DNA of 59,621 bases from JAENVT01 sp031412355 (GCA_031412355.1 JANOCR010000004.1:1-59621), one strand, 5' to 3'. Counted from the first letter of the stretch, positions 23,266-33,552 are shown. A program made the numbers and translations. The notes: generated by a model not told the origin, from the letters alone.

Positions 23266-24660
23266 TCACGCGAGCGGTAGTCGAACGCTGGCATCGAGGC
23301 CGCCGCCGGTGCGGTTGGCCAGATCGACTTCGCCGCCACTGGCTTCGGCCAGTTGGCGCACGATCGCCAAGCCGAGCCCAGAGCCGTCGTGGCCGGCACT
23401 CGATGCCCGCCAGAAACGATCGAACGCGTGCTGCAGTTGGTCCGTCGGCATGCCCGGGCCACGATCGGCCACATGGATCGACGCCCAACCGTTGTTGCTC
23501 GCTGCCGACACCGTGATCTCGTTGCCCGCCCCGCCGGCGTTGAGTGCATTGTCGATGTAGTTGTCGACGATCTGCTCGAGCGCGCCCGGCACGGCTCGCG
23601 CCGTCAGGCTGGAGATGTTGCCGGCGGTCAGCCTGACGCCACGTTCGTCGGCGAGGGGTGCCCAGATGGCGGCGCGCTCGGTGACGATGTCGGCCACGTC
23701 GATGGTCTCGATGGCCATCGCCGCTTGATCGGCGCGTGCCAACATCAGCAACCCCTCCACGAGTCGTTGGAGCCGTTCCGTCTCGGTGCTCGCGGCCTCG
23801 ATGTCGCGGCTCGCCGCCGCGGGATCGGTGTCGATATTGACCGCGGCACGTTCGAGTTGCAGCCGCAGCGCGGTCAGCGGCGTGCGGAGTTGGTGCGACG
23901 CGTCGCCGGCGAACGACCGTTGGCGTTCGACCAGTGTGGAGATCCTCTCCGTCATCGTGTTGAACGAGGCGGCCAGGCCACGGATCTCCGGTGCGCCCTC
24001 ATCGATGATCGCCCGGCTGTCGAAGTCGCCGGCGGCCACTTGCTCGGTGGCCCGTTGCAGACGACGCAAGGGCCGCACGATGGTCGATGCCATCAGCGCC
24101 GCAGCCAGTGCCGCGGCACCCAACGAGATCAGACCCACAGCGACGATCCCGCGGACCTTGTCGGACACTCGGTCGTCGACATTGGACGCCGAGTACGTGA
24201 GGCGCACGACGCCAACAGGTAATGCCCCGGACAGGACGGGGACGGCGACGTAGACGATGTCGCCGCCCAAAGTGTCCGACGGCCTCCGCCCGGACGAGGT
24301 GCTGCCACTGAGCGCCGCGGCGACCTCGGGGCGGGTCGAGTAGTCGTCGCCGCGCCGCGCCTGGTCCCCCGACACAGCAACAGCAATGCCGGTGTCGTCG
24401 GTTACCACGACCTGCGCACCGGTCCGGGTGCCGTAGATATCGACGGTGCTCTGTAGGGCGTCTTGGTCCTGCTCACTCTGTGCTACTTCACCCGAGAGGG
24501 CATCTTCGGAGGTGCCGGCCAGGATGAAGGCGTCGCGCTGGATCGAGGCCAGCACGCGATCGGTCTCGACGGTTCGCAGGTATCGGGCCAGCGGGATGTC
24601 CTGGGCAGCGAGGATCACGATCGTGACGCCGACGAAGGCGGCGATCAACCGCCATCTCAC
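23266..24660 (-). CDS. Two-component sensor histidine kinase
   Basis: 464 residues from GTG 24660, whose GTGA overlaps the stop of the response regulator; the frame continues upstream but only inside the regulator gene. An N-terminal TM helix is followed by a ~140-residue extracytoplasmic sensor (single-Cache-like, with TRTGAQVVVTDDTGIAVA and YVAVPVLSGALPVGVVRL). A second TM helix, HAMP, HisKA (DASHQLRTPLTALRLQ, phosphohistidine in SHQLRTP) and HATPase_c (DNALNAGG N-box, DRGPGMP G1, GSGLGLAIV G2) follow. SHQLRTP in place of SHELRTP is common in actinobacterial kinases. Signal unknown; neighbours suggest control of the divergent exported-protein/apbE genes. Confidence 0.93.
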   Translation of the reverse strand: MRWRLIAAFVGVTIVILAAQDIPLARYLRTVETDRVLASIQRDAFILAGTSEDALSGEVAQSEQDQDALQSTVDIYGTRTGAQVVVTDDTGIAVAVSGDQARRGDDYSTRPEVAAALSGSTSSGRRPSDTLGGDIVYVAVPVLSGALPVGVVRLTYSASNVDDRVSDKVRGIVAVGLISLGAAALAAALMASTIVRPLRRLQRATEQVAAGDFDSRAIIDEGAPEIRGLAASFNTMTERISTLVERQRSFAGDASHQLRTPLTALRLQLERAAVNIDTDPAAASRDIEAASTETERLQRLVEGLLMLARADQAAMAIETIDVADIVTERAAIWAPLADERGVRLTAGNISSLTARAVPGALEQIVDNYIDNALNAGGAGNEITVSAASNNGWASIHVADRGPGMPTDQLQHAFDRFWRASSAGHDGSGLGLAIVRQLAEASGGEVDLANRTGGGLDASVRLPLA

Positions 24661-25334
24661 GAGGGAGCTTCCAAGCGGAAGCCGACACCACGAACCGCCT
24701 CGATCCAGCCATGGTGGCCGAGCTTCTTGCGCAGCGACGCGACGTGAGCGTCGACGGTCTTGGTGGGTCCGTACCAATGGGCATCCCACACGTTCTCGAG
24801 GATCTCTGTTCGGCTGTGTACGGCTCCCACGTCGATCGCCAGGAAGGCCAGCAGGTCGAACTCCTTGGCGGTCAGCGACACCTCGCCGCCGTCGATGCGC
24901 ACCCGTCGGGTGCGCCGATCCAGCTGCATCGGGCCGATCGTCTGCGGTGCGGTGAGATCAACGTCGTCGCCGCTCGGTGAGCCATCGATCGTCCGCCGGG
25001 CGACGGCGCCGATTCGGGCGACGAGCTCGCGCAAGCTGAATGGCTTGGTCACGTAGTCATCGGCGCCGAGTTCCAGCCCCAGCACTCTGTCGAACTCTTC
25101 GCTTCGTGCTGTCAGCATGATGATGGGGGTGCTCGATCGGTGCCGCAGCTGACGGCACACGTCGCGGCCGTCCATGTCGGGGAGGCCGAGATCCAGCAGC
25201 ACCATCTCGTGACCACGCTCGGCAAGGGCGTCGGCTCCGGTGGTGACGTGGGCGACGGTGTGGCCGGCTGCAGTCAATCCTTCGACCAGTGTGTCGGCGA
25301 TGGCTCTGTCGTCTTCGACCAGCAGCAGCTTCAC
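24657..25334 (-). CDS. OmpR/PhoB-family response regulator
   Basis: 225 residues from GTG 25334. The receiver domain has acidic residues in LLVEDDRAIAD, the phospho-Asp in VLLDLGLPDMDGRD, Thr in MLTARSEE and Lys in DYVTKPFS. The C-terminal winged helix has SLTAKEFDLLAFLA and the recognition region TVDAHVASLRKKLG, ending GVGFRLEAP. It forms an operon with the downstream kinase (4-bp overlap). 11-bp-phased TTGGA repeats lie 39-78 bp before its start and are its likely binding site. The frame stays open far upstream to 26582 but that region is coding on the other strand. Confidence 0.94.
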   Translation of the reverse strand: MKLLLVEDDRAIADTLVEGLTAAGHTVAHVTTGADALAERGHEMVLLDLGLPDMDGRDVCRQLRHRSSTPIIMLTARSEEFDRVLGLELGADDYVTKPFSLRELVARIGAVARRTIDGSPSGDDVDLTAPQTIGPMQLDRRTRRVRIDGGEVSLTAKEFDLLAFLAIDVGAVHSRTEILENVWDAHWYGPTKTVDAHVASLRKKLGHHGWIEAVRGVGFRLEAPS

Positions 25335-25372
25335 ATGGTCATTGTGACAAGTCCGCCGACACCCCAGGTCTT

Positions 25373-25412
25373 TCTTGGACAAATCTTGGATATTCGTCGT
25401 TCGTCCCTTGGA
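25373..25412. promoter_or_regulatory. Candidate response-regulator operator: TTGGA repeats at 11-bp spacing
   Basis: TCTTGGA at 25373-25379 and again at 25384-25390, then CCTTGGA at 25406-25412. Start-to-start distances are 11 and 22 bp, so all three lie on one helix face. OmpR/PhoB-type regulators bind head-to-tail repeats with exactly this 11-bp period. The site lies in the 144-bp region between the regulator gene and the divergent exported-protein gene and could control both. Confidence 0.55.
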
Positions 25413-25478
25413 AGGCGGGTCCCTACCGTGTGCCACATGCGATCCACGCGATCGCTTTGACGGAAAGGTCGCAGAACA

Positions 25479-26024
25479 ATGAAGACACGGATTGCCACGA
25501 TGATCTCGATCGCCGGGGTGCTGGTGGCCGGCTCGGCTGCTGCCCTGGTCAACACCCAGGTGCTCAGCGGCAGTGCAGCACCGTCTCCTCTGTCGATCGA
25601 AGCGGCACCGCAGACTTCGCAGACCACATTGCCGGCGCCCACGCTTTCCGGCGTTTCGACGACGGCCGCAGCGGTCACCCCTACGCCGGCGCGAGCGCTG
25701 GCCCCTGCTGCGACGCAAGCCGTGTACGCGATCGGAACGTCTGGCACGGTCACGCTCGATACCGCGGGAGACGTGCTGACAATCGTCGACGTCACACCCG
25801 CCGACGGCTGGTTGATCACGAAGTCGGAGCGAGAGGACGCGACCAACGTCGAGATCAAGTTTCAGTCCGGCAATGTCGAGGTCGAGTTTCATGCCAACTT
25901 GCTGTTCGGTGTCGTGACCACTTCCGTCGAGTCCGACGATGAATCGAGCATGAGCAATTCTGTGGATGACAGCAGCGGTCGCCACGGTGGCGACGACGAC
26001 GATCGTGGCAGCGACGATGACTGA
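25479..26024 (+). CDS. Exported protein of unknown function, acidic C-terminus
   Basis: 181 residues. Signal peptide: MKTR, a hydrophobic core, then GSAAALVNTQ. A Thr/Ala/Pro linker (about residues 30-75) precedes a ~70-residue beta-rich domain (YAIGTSGTVTLDTAGDVLTIVDVTPADGW...). The last ~30 residues are Ser/Asp-rich and end GGDDDDRGSDDD, a strongly acidic tail that could bind cations. First gene of a plus-strand set with the membrane protein and apbE. It lacks the Ser/Thr-Gly-Ala-Thr flavinylation motif of FMN-binding domains, so it is not an obvious ApbE substrate. Probable target of the divergent two-component system. Confidence 0.7.
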   Translation: MKTRIATMISIAGVLVAGSAAALVNTQVLSGSAAPSPLSIEAAPQTSQTTLPAPTLSGVSTTAAAVTPTPARALAPAATQAVYAIGTSGTVTLDTAGDVLTIVDVTPADGWLITKSEREDATNVEIKFQSGNVEVEFHANLLFGVVTTSVESDDESSMSNSVDDSSGRHGGDDDDRGSDDD

Positions 26025-26406
26025 GCCTGCGCCTTGCGAGATTTCGGCGTCCGCCGCCGAACGACTCGCGGCACTACGGACTCCGACGAAGACGCGCAGC
26101 AGGCCGGCGCATTCTTGGAAGGTCTTGTCCGCCGGCCTGTCGACCACGGCCATGTTCGGCTTGGTGACGGCGATGGGCTGGCCGAGCGATGCGGACGGCC
26201 TGCAAGCCACGGCAGCGGCGACGCCGACCGTGGCAACATTGCCGGCGTCTGCGGTGCCGGTCGCTTCGACCGTCGCCCCGCTGATACCTGTAGATCCGGC
26301 GACCGCCGTTCCGGTGGTCATTCCCGTGGCCGTGCCCGTGGCGCAGCCAGTGCAGATCGTGTCCGTCCTGGTGGCGTCCAACACCACGACGAAGTCTTCT
26401 GGCTGA
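26017..26406 (+). CDS. Small single-pass membrane protein of unknown function
   Basis: 129 residues from ATG 26017, overlapping the preceding gene by 8 bp. A cytoplasmic N-terminus (~48 residues, basic near the membrane) is followed by one TM helix (VLSAGLSTTAMFGLVTAM) and an extracytoplasmic Ala/Val/Pro-rich stretch with repeated PVxxPVA-type units. No catalytic motif. The tight overlap implies co-translation with the exported protein upstream; apbE follows within 10 bp. It may hold the exported protein or an unknown redox partner at the membrane. Confidence 0.62.
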   Translation: MTEPAPCEISASAAERLAALRTPTKTRSRPAHSWKVLSAGLSTTAMFGLVTAMGWPSDADGLQATAAATPTVATLPASAVPVASTVAPLIPVDPATAVPVVIPVAVPVAQPVQIVSVLVASNTTTKSSG

Positions 26407-26411
26407 GTCGG

Positions 26412-27389
26412 TTGAACGTCGACATTCACACCGGGTGGTGGCGAGCGATGGGATGCGCCGTCGAAGTAGTCGTGGTCGGCGGATCGCCAGAGTCGTTGTA
26501 TCTGGCGAGAACGTCGATCGATCATCTCGAACGATGCTGGAGCCGCTTCCAGCCTTCGAGCGACATCAGCCGCCTGAACCACGCCGCCGGATCGACCATC
26601 GTCGTCGATCCGGCGACGTTGGTACTCGTTCGGGCGATGGGTGATGGCTGGCGGGCGACCTCAGGCGCGTTTGATCCCACGTTGCTGGCGCCGCTGGTCG
26701 GCCTCGGCTACGGCGCCAGTTGGCACGACCCGGCGATGGTCACGTCACTGCCGCGCGGGTCGATGCCCCAGGGCAACCTCGGCGAGATCATCGTCGATCA
26801 GCAGCGCCACACGATCTCCATCCCGAACGGCATGTGCCTCGATGCCGGTGGCATCGGCAAAGGACTTGCAGCCGACCTCGTGGTCGGCGAACTGCTGGCC
26901 GCAGGAGCCGCTGGCGCATCGGTGTCGATTGGTGGCGATGTCGCCGTGCGCGGCGACGCACCTCAGCGTGGTGGATGGTTGGTCGGCGTCGCTGATCCGG
27001 TGAATCCGGATGTCGAGGCGGGCCAGGTTGCAATGGTCGAGGGTGGCATCGCCACGTCAGGAACCCTGCGTCGCAGCTGGACTGCCGGCGACGGGCAGAC
27101 CGTCCATCATCTCCTCGATCCGGCCACCGGAACTCCCGTTCATCGTGCTCGCCAGATCGTCTCCGTCACGGTGATTGCCGGCACCGCTGCATGGGCCGAG
27201 GTGTGGACCAAGGCCGTGATGGTGGGCGGGACATCGGTGTTGCAGACGCTCGACCAGCTCGGGCTCGGCGCGCAGGTGACCTACGTCGATTTGACGACCG
27301 CCGCCAACCGGGCGTGGGCGGCCTTCGACGTTCTAGGCCAGCAGCGGGGCGACCTCGTTGGCGACGAAGTCGAGATGGTCGAGGTCTGA
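26412..27389 (+). CDS. apbE: FAD:protein FMN transferase (ApbE)
   Basis: 325 residues from TTG 26412; an alternative start is ATG 26448, but the conserved WWRAMGCAVEV segment begins just before it, so the earlier start is preferred. ApbE splits FAD and attaches FMN to a Thr/Ser of exported flavoproteins. Family motifs are present: SRFQPSSDISRLN, LDAGGIGKGLAAD (FAD binding), VSIGGDVAVRG and HHLLDPATGTP (Mg-binding Asp). Here it lacks a lipobox or signal peptide and may act in the cytoplasm or rely on another exporter. No FMN-binding-domain target protein is encoded nearby. The 3' end overlaps the convergent LLM gene by 57 bp. Confidence 0.87.
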   Translation: MNVDIHTGWWRAMGCAVEVVVVGGSPESLYLARTSIDHLERCWSRFQPSSDISRLNHAAGSTIVVDPATLVLVRAMGDGWRATSGAFDPTLLAPLVGLGYGASWHDPAMVTSLPRGSMPQGNLGEIIVDQQRHTISIPNGMCLDAGGIGKGLAADLVVGELLAAGAAGASVSIGGDVAVRGDAPQRGGWLVGVADPVNPDVEAGQVAMVEGGIATSGTLRRSWTAGDGQTVHHLLDPATGTPVHRARQIVSVTVIAGTAAWAEVWTKAVMVGGTSVLQTLDQLGLGAQVTYVDLTTAANRAWAAFDVLGQQRGDLVGDEVEMVEV

Positions 27390-28268
27390 CAGGTCGAGCA
27401 CCTGCAGGTACACCCGGTCGGCACCGGCATCGATGTAGCTGCGGATGGTCGCTGCGGTTTCCTCGGCGGACCCTGCTGCGCCGTTCTCGCGAAGTTCGCC
27501 CGGTTCGCGACCGATGGCCGCGGCCCGCCGCACGACGTCGGCCTCGTTCCCACCGGCACACACGACCAGCGCGATCGAGTATCGCATCGGGCGCCGGCGG
27601 TCGATCGCCGCGCAGGCGACCTCGACGCGTTGTTTGCGTTCGGTGAAGGTGGCCACCGAGTGGAACGCAATGTTGCACTCGCTGGCATACCGGGCGGTCA
27701 GCGCCGGTGTGCGTGTCTTGCCGCCGCCACCGATGATGATCGGTATGGGTTGTTGAACCGGCTTCGGCAGACCTGGCGAGTCGGTGACACTGTGCACTGT
27801 GCCTGAATAGCTGAAGGTCTGACCTGCCGGCGTGTTCCACAGGCCGTCGATGATCGCCAACTGGTCGGTCAGGCTGTCGAACCGCTTCGGCGTGTCGGGG
27901 AAGTCGAACCCGTAGGCGGTGTGTTCTGCCTCGTACCAACCCGCACCAATGCCCAGTTCGATGCGACCGCAACTCATCTGATCGACCTGGGCGACGCTGA
28001 TCGCGAGCAGACCAGGACCGCGGAACGTGACCGGCGAGACCAGGGTTCCGAGACGGATCGTGGAGGTTTCACGGGCCAGGCCGCCCAGCGTGACCCAGGC
28101 ATCGGTCGGCCCGGGCAGACCGCTCGACCCACCCATCACCAGGTAGTGGTCACTGCGGAAGAAACCTCCGAAGCCCAGTGCTTCGGCGCGCCGGGCCACC
28201 GCCAGCAACGTGTCGTACGCGGCGCCTTGCTGAGGCTCGGTGAACACGGACAGGTCGGCGAGCTGCAT
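27333..28268 (-). CDS. LLM-class F420-dependent oxidoreductase
   Basis: 311 residues with the luciferase-like TIM-barrel: MQLADLSVFTEP at strand 1, GGFFRSDHYLVM, RLGTLVSPVTFRGPGLLA, the GRIELGIGAGWYEAEH segment shared by F420-dependent members, and PIIIGGGGKTRT at the phosphate-binding site. It should transfer hydride between reduced F420 (or, less likely, FMN) and an unknown organic substrate. An upstream beta-lactamase-family remnant on the same strand ends close to its start, suggesting a past deletion at this junction. Convergent 57-bp overlap with apbE. Confidence 0.87.
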   Translation of the reverse strand: MQLADLSVFTEPQQGAAYDTLLAVARRAEALGFGGFFRSDHYLVMGGSSGLPGPTDAWVTLGGLARETSTIRLGTLVSPVTFRGPGLLAISVAQVDQMSCGRIELGIGAGWYEAEHTAYGFDFPDTPKRFDSLTDQLAIIDGLWNTPAGQTFSYSGTVHSVTDSPGLPKPVQQPIPIIIGGGGKTRTPALTARYASECNIAFHSVATFTERKQRVEVACAAIDRRRPMRYSIALVVCAGGNEADVVRRAAAIGREPGELRENGAAGSAEETAATIRSYIDAGADRVYLQVLDLSDLDHLDFVANEVAPLLA

Positions 28269-28300
28269 CTGCGGACAGTAGCGGCCGTCGGCCGAGCGGT

Positions 28301-28501
28301 CTCGACCGGGGCAGCGGCCTCGACGTCGCGATGGCCGTAGGTCGAAAGGTGCACGATCTTGCCGCGCCGACTGACGCTGATCAGCCAGCCCGGCAATCGC
28401 CCGTCATCGACGTACTGTCGGAAGTGGTCGTCGATACGAGCGAGTCGCTCTGCCGACATGCCGACATCGGCGGGGTCACCCTCGGTCTGCAGTGTTGCCA
28501 T
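28301..28501 (-). pseudogene. 5' remnant of a beta-lactamase-family serine hydrolase gene
   Basis: From ATG 28501 about 67 residues read like the N-terminus of class C beta-lactamase-type esterases: GMSAERLARIDDHF, YVDDGRLPGW, VSRRGKIVHLSTYG and HRDVEAAAPVE. At the point where the SxxK-containing domain should follow (a YSMTKP-like motif), homology stops and the frame runs into the antisense-free start region of the LLM gene. The catalytic Ser, Tyr and His parts are all missing. Its start overlaps the 3' end of the PhyH gene by 26 bp, the kind of junction an intact operon gene would have. Most likely a deletion removed about 330 codons. Confidence 0.7.
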
Positions 28502-29417
28502 CGGGAGCGACGATACGACCCTCGACCGCACCGGTCTGGAGTCGAGGGCTGGTGGAGCGGTACGGAGCCATGTCGATGCCGGGGTAGCGCACTTCCATGT
28601 CAGCGATGGTCTGGTCGGTCCAATAGGGATGGCCGGGCGCCGGGATGTCGAGCAGTGTGCGTGTGTCGGGATCGACGTTGGTCACGAACTCGATCATCTC
28701 GGGACGGTTTCCGAGATGTCCGAAGGCGTGCTTGTTCGTCCAGTTGGCGTCCGCTGCCTTGTAGTCGGCAAGGAGCGTGAACCGTGAGGCGTCTGTTCCA
28801 GTCATCGAGGTCGCCCTGTGGAACACCTCCGTCGAATACACCAGCGTGGTGCCGGCCTTGCCGCAGGCCAGCACTTCGCGGTCGCGCAGGTCGCCAGGTT
28901 CGGTTCGACGCTGGCCTAGGGGAATGTGGGCCGAGTACTGCTTCGGCACGGCTGCCGTCACACCGTTGTGCTCGTCGACATCGCAGAGATACGTGAAGGT
29001 CGTGACCTGCATCCAGCGTCGCTGCACGCTTGGCACCACCAGGGTGTGGTTGCCGAAGTCGCGATGATGGTGTTGGTCGTAGTCGGTGCTGCCCGAGTAT
29101 TTCGCCCAGAGCTCACCCTTGTAGAGCCTGATGTCATCGACGCCCAGTATCTGGCGCGCGATCGCCAGGATGCGGGGGTGGGCGATCAACCGGTTCAGCG
29201 CCGGTGACGTCCACGGGAAGTTGACCAGGCCGGAGAACTGTGTGCTGGTCAGCTCGGCAAACGCCTGCGGGTCGGCGAAGTAGTCCGCGGGCGTCGGAAA
29301 GGTCCGCCACACTCCCTCGCGCATGGTGGCAACCTCGTCCGCGCTCAGCACATCGGGCACCAGGACGAAGCCGTCGGTGTGGAAGCTATCGAGTTGCTGC
29401 TCGGTCAGCATCGGCAC
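28476..29417 (-). CDS. PhyH (phytanoyl-CoA dioxygenase) family Fe(II)/2-oxoglutarate oxygenase
   Basis: 313 residues from GTG 29417, or 311 from ATG 29411. The double-stranded beta-helix oxygenase features are present: DSFHTDGFVLVPDVL at the N-terminus, the iron-binding His-x-Asp in DQHHHRDFGNH, the distal iron His in YSTEVFHRATSM and an Arg for 2-oxoglutarate (DASRFTLLADY). It hydroxylates an unknown small molecule or lipid. The downstream hydrolase remnant suggests that a two-step degradation or detoxification unit once stood here. Upstream is the dnaK regulatory region, divergent. Confidence 0.85.
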   Translation of the reverse strand: MPMLTEQQLDSFHTDGFVLVPDVLSADEVATMREGVWRTFPTPADYFADPQAFAELTSTQFSGLVNFPWTSPALNRLIAHPRILAIARQILGVDDIRLYKGELWAKYSGSTDYDQHHHRDFGNHTLVVPSVQRRWMQVTTFTYLCDVDEHNGVTAAVPKQYSAHIPLGQRRTEPGDLRDREVLACGKAGTTLVYSTEVFHRATSMTGTDASRFTLLADYKAADANWTNKHAFGHLGNRPEMIEFVTNVDPDTRTLLDIPAPGHPYWTDQTIADMEVRYPGIDMAPYRSTSPRLQTGAVEGRIVAPDGNTADRG

Positions 29418-29465
29418 ATTCTCGCATCACGCCGCTGCAACGTGGAACCCGGTAGGTGAGCCAAA

Positions 29466-29486
29466 CTTGAGTCTATATGACTCAAG
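29466..29486. promoter_or_regulatory. HAIR operator (HspR-binding), distal copy upstream of dnaK
   Basis: CTTGAGT at 29466-29472, a 7-bp spacer, and ACTCAAG at 29480-29486: a perfect match to the HAIR consensus CTTGAGT-N7-ACTCAAG. The flanking AA/TT extend the palindrome to 29464-29488. HspR, encoded by the last gene of this operon, represses through such sites and is released on heat shock. Confidence 0.93.
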
Positions 29487-29530
29487 TTTTCTTCTGGCGA
29501 TGTTGCGCTCGCGTGTCGCAGGTCCGTAAA

Positions 29531-29551
29531 CTTGCGTCACGTTCACTCAAG
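29531..29551. promoter_or_regulatory. HAIR operator, proximal copy upstream of dnaK
   Basis: CTTGCGT at 29531-29537, 7-bp spacer, ACTCAAG at 29545-29551: 13 of 14 consensus positions. It lies 65 bp from the distal site, and 45 bp separate it from the dnaK start. Two HAIR sites before dnaK allow cooperative HspR binding. Confidence 0.88.
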
Positions 29552-29595
29552 TTTGAGCCGTCCAAGCCAAACATGTCGTACAAGGAGCAACCCCC

Positions 29596-31460
<1,865 letters not shown>

Positions 31461-31464
<4 letters not shown>

Positions 31465-31994
31465 GCGAGGCCGCGCCCCCGTCGTCGGAGGGTCCTGTCA
31501 GCGGCGAGGTGCTTGCCGATGCCGAAGATGGCGAGGGGATCGAACCAGAAATCGAACCAGAAGCCGAGGAGCCGGCCCAGAGCGAGGTCGAGATCGTCAC
31601 CGCCGAGCGCGACGAGTGGATGGATCGCGCGCAGCGGATAGCGGCCGACTTCGAGAACTATCGTCGGCGGTTGTCGACCCAGCGCAACGACGACATCGAC
31701 CGGGCAACCGGGCGCCTGGCCGAGGCTCTGCTGCCTGTGCTCGACGCATGCGAGGCCGCATTCCTGCAACACCCCGCAGAGATCGAGCCACTGTTCAACC
31801 TCCTGCTCAGCGAGCTGAAGAAGCAGGGACTCGAATCGATGAACCTGCACGAGCAGCCGTTCGATCCGCACCTCGCCGACGCCGTGCTGCACGAGCCCGG
31901 CGATGGCGAACCGGTCGTCAGCGAGGTGCTGCGATCGGGCTACACGTGGAATGGCAAAGTGCTGCGACCGGCGATGGTCAAGGTACGCGGCTGA
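31461..31994 (+). CDS. grpE: Nucleotide exchange factor GrpE
   Basis: 177 residues from GTG 31461, overlapping the dnaK stop. A Glu/Pro/Ser-rich N-terminal arm is followed by a coiled coil (ERDEWMDRAQRIAADFENYRRRL), a four-helix part and the C-terminal beta domain with FDPHLADAVLHEP and ...VLRPAMVKV. It releases ADP from DnaK. dnaJ begins 41 bp later. Confidence 0.95.
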
Positions 31995-32035
31995 CACGCG
32001 CCGAGACATGCCAGGTATGACGGAGGTGATGAGCG

Positions 32036-33157
32036 GTGGCGGCACAACGTGAGTGGTACGAGAAGGACTATTACAAGGTCCTCGGCGTCAGCGACGACGC
32101 AACCTCCAAAGACATCACCAAGGCGTATCGAAAGTTGGCCCGCGGCAGCCACCCTGACACGCACCCCGGCGACGATGCCGCCGAGGAGCGGTTCAAAGAG
32201 GTCAGCGCGGCCTACGACGTGTTGGGCGACGAGGCCAAACGCAAGGAGTACGACGAGGTCCGCAAGCTGGGCCCCATCGGCGGCTTCCAGGGCGGCGGTC
32301 CCGGTGGGCAGGGTGGCTACAACTTCAACGTCGGTAGCGACGGCCTTGGCGACATCCTCGGCCAGATGTTCGGCCGCGGGCGTCGCGGCGCAGGGCCGTC
32401 CGCTGCCGCGGGCCCGCAACGCGGTGGCGATGTCGAGGCAACCCTCAACCTCGATTTCGCCGATGCCGTGACGGGCCTTACGACCACGCTGTACCTCACA
32501 AGCGACGCGCAGTGCAGCACATGTCACGGCAGCGGAGCCAAGCCGGGAACCCAGCCGAAGGTGTGCGGCATTTGCGGCGGGCGCGGCGTGATCGACGACA
32601 ACCAGGGCCTCTTCTCCTTCTCGTCGCCGTGCCGCAACTGCGGTGGCCGAGGCGTGGTGGTCACCGATCCGTGTCCCACCTGTCGGGGTACCGGCACCGA
32701 GCGCCGCCCCCGCGAGGTGCAGGCACGCATTCCGGCGGGTGTCGCCGACGGTCAGAAGATCCGTCTCAAAGGCCGTGGCGCGCCCGGGCGCAATGGAGGG
32801 CCGGCAGGTGACCTGATCGTCGAATGTCACGTGGCCCCCCATCGCCTGTTCGGACGCGATGGCAACAACCTCACGGTGAGGGTGCCGGTCACGTTTGCCG
32901 AAGCGGCCCTCGGCGCCGACATCGACGTGCCCACCCTCGATGGCCCACGCGTCATGTTGCGACTGCGACCCGGCACGCCGTCGGGGTCGCGCCACCGCGT
33001 CAAGGGCAAGGGCATCGTCACCAAGAAAGCCACCGGCGATCTGATCGTGACCGTCGATGTCGACGTGCCGTCTCGACTCAGTGACGAACAACGCTCTGCC
33101 GCCGAGGCATTCGCCGCGGCGACTACCGTCTCACCAAGGACTCGATTGGAGTCATGA
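32036..33157 (+). CDS. dnaJ: Co-chaperone DnaJ (type I, zinc-binding)
   Basis: 373 residues from GTG 32036, with GGAGG at 32022-32026. The J domain (residues ~8-75) contains the HPD tripeptide in GSHPDTHPG. A Gly/Phe region (GGFQGGGPGGQGGYNF) and four zinc-finger repeats follow: CSTCHGSGA, CGICGGRG, CRNCGGRG and CPTCRGTG, all cysteines intact. C-terminal substrate-binding domains end with a short helix. It stimulates the DnaK ATPase. hspR follows with an ATGA overlap. Confidence 0.97.
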   Translation: MAAQREWYEKDYYKVLGVSDDATSKDITKAYRKLARGSHPDTHPGDDAAEERFKEVSAAYDVLGDEAKRKEYDEVRKLGPIGGFQGGGPGGQGGYNFNVGSDGLGDILGQMFGRGRRGAGPSAAAGPQRGGDVEATLNLDFADAVTGLTTTLYLTSDAQCSTCHGSGAKPGTQPKVCGICGGRGVIDDNQGLFSFSSPCRNCGGRGVVVTDPCPTCRGTGTERRPREVQARIPAGVADGQKIRLKGRGAPGRNGGPAGDLIVECHVAPHRLFGRDGNNLTVRVPVTFAEAALGADIDVPTLDGPRVMLRLRPGTPSGSRHRVKGKGIVTKKATGDLIVTVDVDVPSRLSDEQRSAAEAFAAATTVSPRTRLES

Positions 33158-33549
33158 ACATGCGATCTCAACACCACGCCGTCTACGTCATCTCGGTAGC
33201 CGCCGAACTGTCCGGCATGCATCCCCAGACGCTGCGCATCTACGAGCGGCGCGGGCTGGTGCAACCGGCTCGCACACAAGGTGGCAACCGTCGCTACAGC
33301 GATCTCGACATCGAATGCCTGCGCCGCATCAGCGAGCTTGCGTCCGAGGGAATGAACCTCGAAGGCATCCGGCGCGTGATGCAACTCGAGGCCGAGAACG
33401 ACAAGCTGCGCGCCGAGAACGCCGAGTTGCGTCAAGTGGCATCGTCGGCGCTGGCCGAGGCCGATCGTCGACCACCGCGCCGCGATCTAGTGCCCCTACA
33501 TCAGGAGGTTTCGGTGTTCGGCGGGTCCCGCCTCGGCCGATCCCGCTAG
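33154..33549 (+). CDS. hspR: Heat-shock repressor HspR (MerR family)
   Basis: 131 residues. The MerR-type HTH is visible as ISVAAELSGMHPQTLRIYERRGLVQPARTQGGNRRYSDLDIECLRRI. A Glu-rich coiled coil (MQLEAENDKLRAENAELRQV) gives dimerisation. It represses the dnaK operon, and probably clpB, through HAIR sites and is thought to sense DnaK availability. The family commonly has a hydrophobic C-terminal tail; here the C-terminus (HQEVSVFGGSRLGRSR) is basic. ATG overlaps the dnaJ stop. Confidence 0.95.
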   Translation: MNMRSQHHAVYVISVAAELSGMHPQTLRIYERRGLVQPARTQGGNRRYSDLDIECLRRISELASEGMNLEGIRRVMQLEAENDKLRAENAELRQVASSALAEADRRPPRRDLVPLHQEVSVFGGSRLGRSR

Positions 33550-33552
33550 CGG

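Noticed and set aside
24661..24789. N-terminal extension of the histidine kinase
   Set aside because: The extra 43 residues are shadow of the response regulator gene; the GTGA overlap start is typical of such operons.
25479..26024. Exported protein as an ApbE-flavinylated FMN-binding protein
   Set aside because: No Ser/Thr-Gly-Ala-Thr flavinylation motif is present; TSGTVT is not a match.
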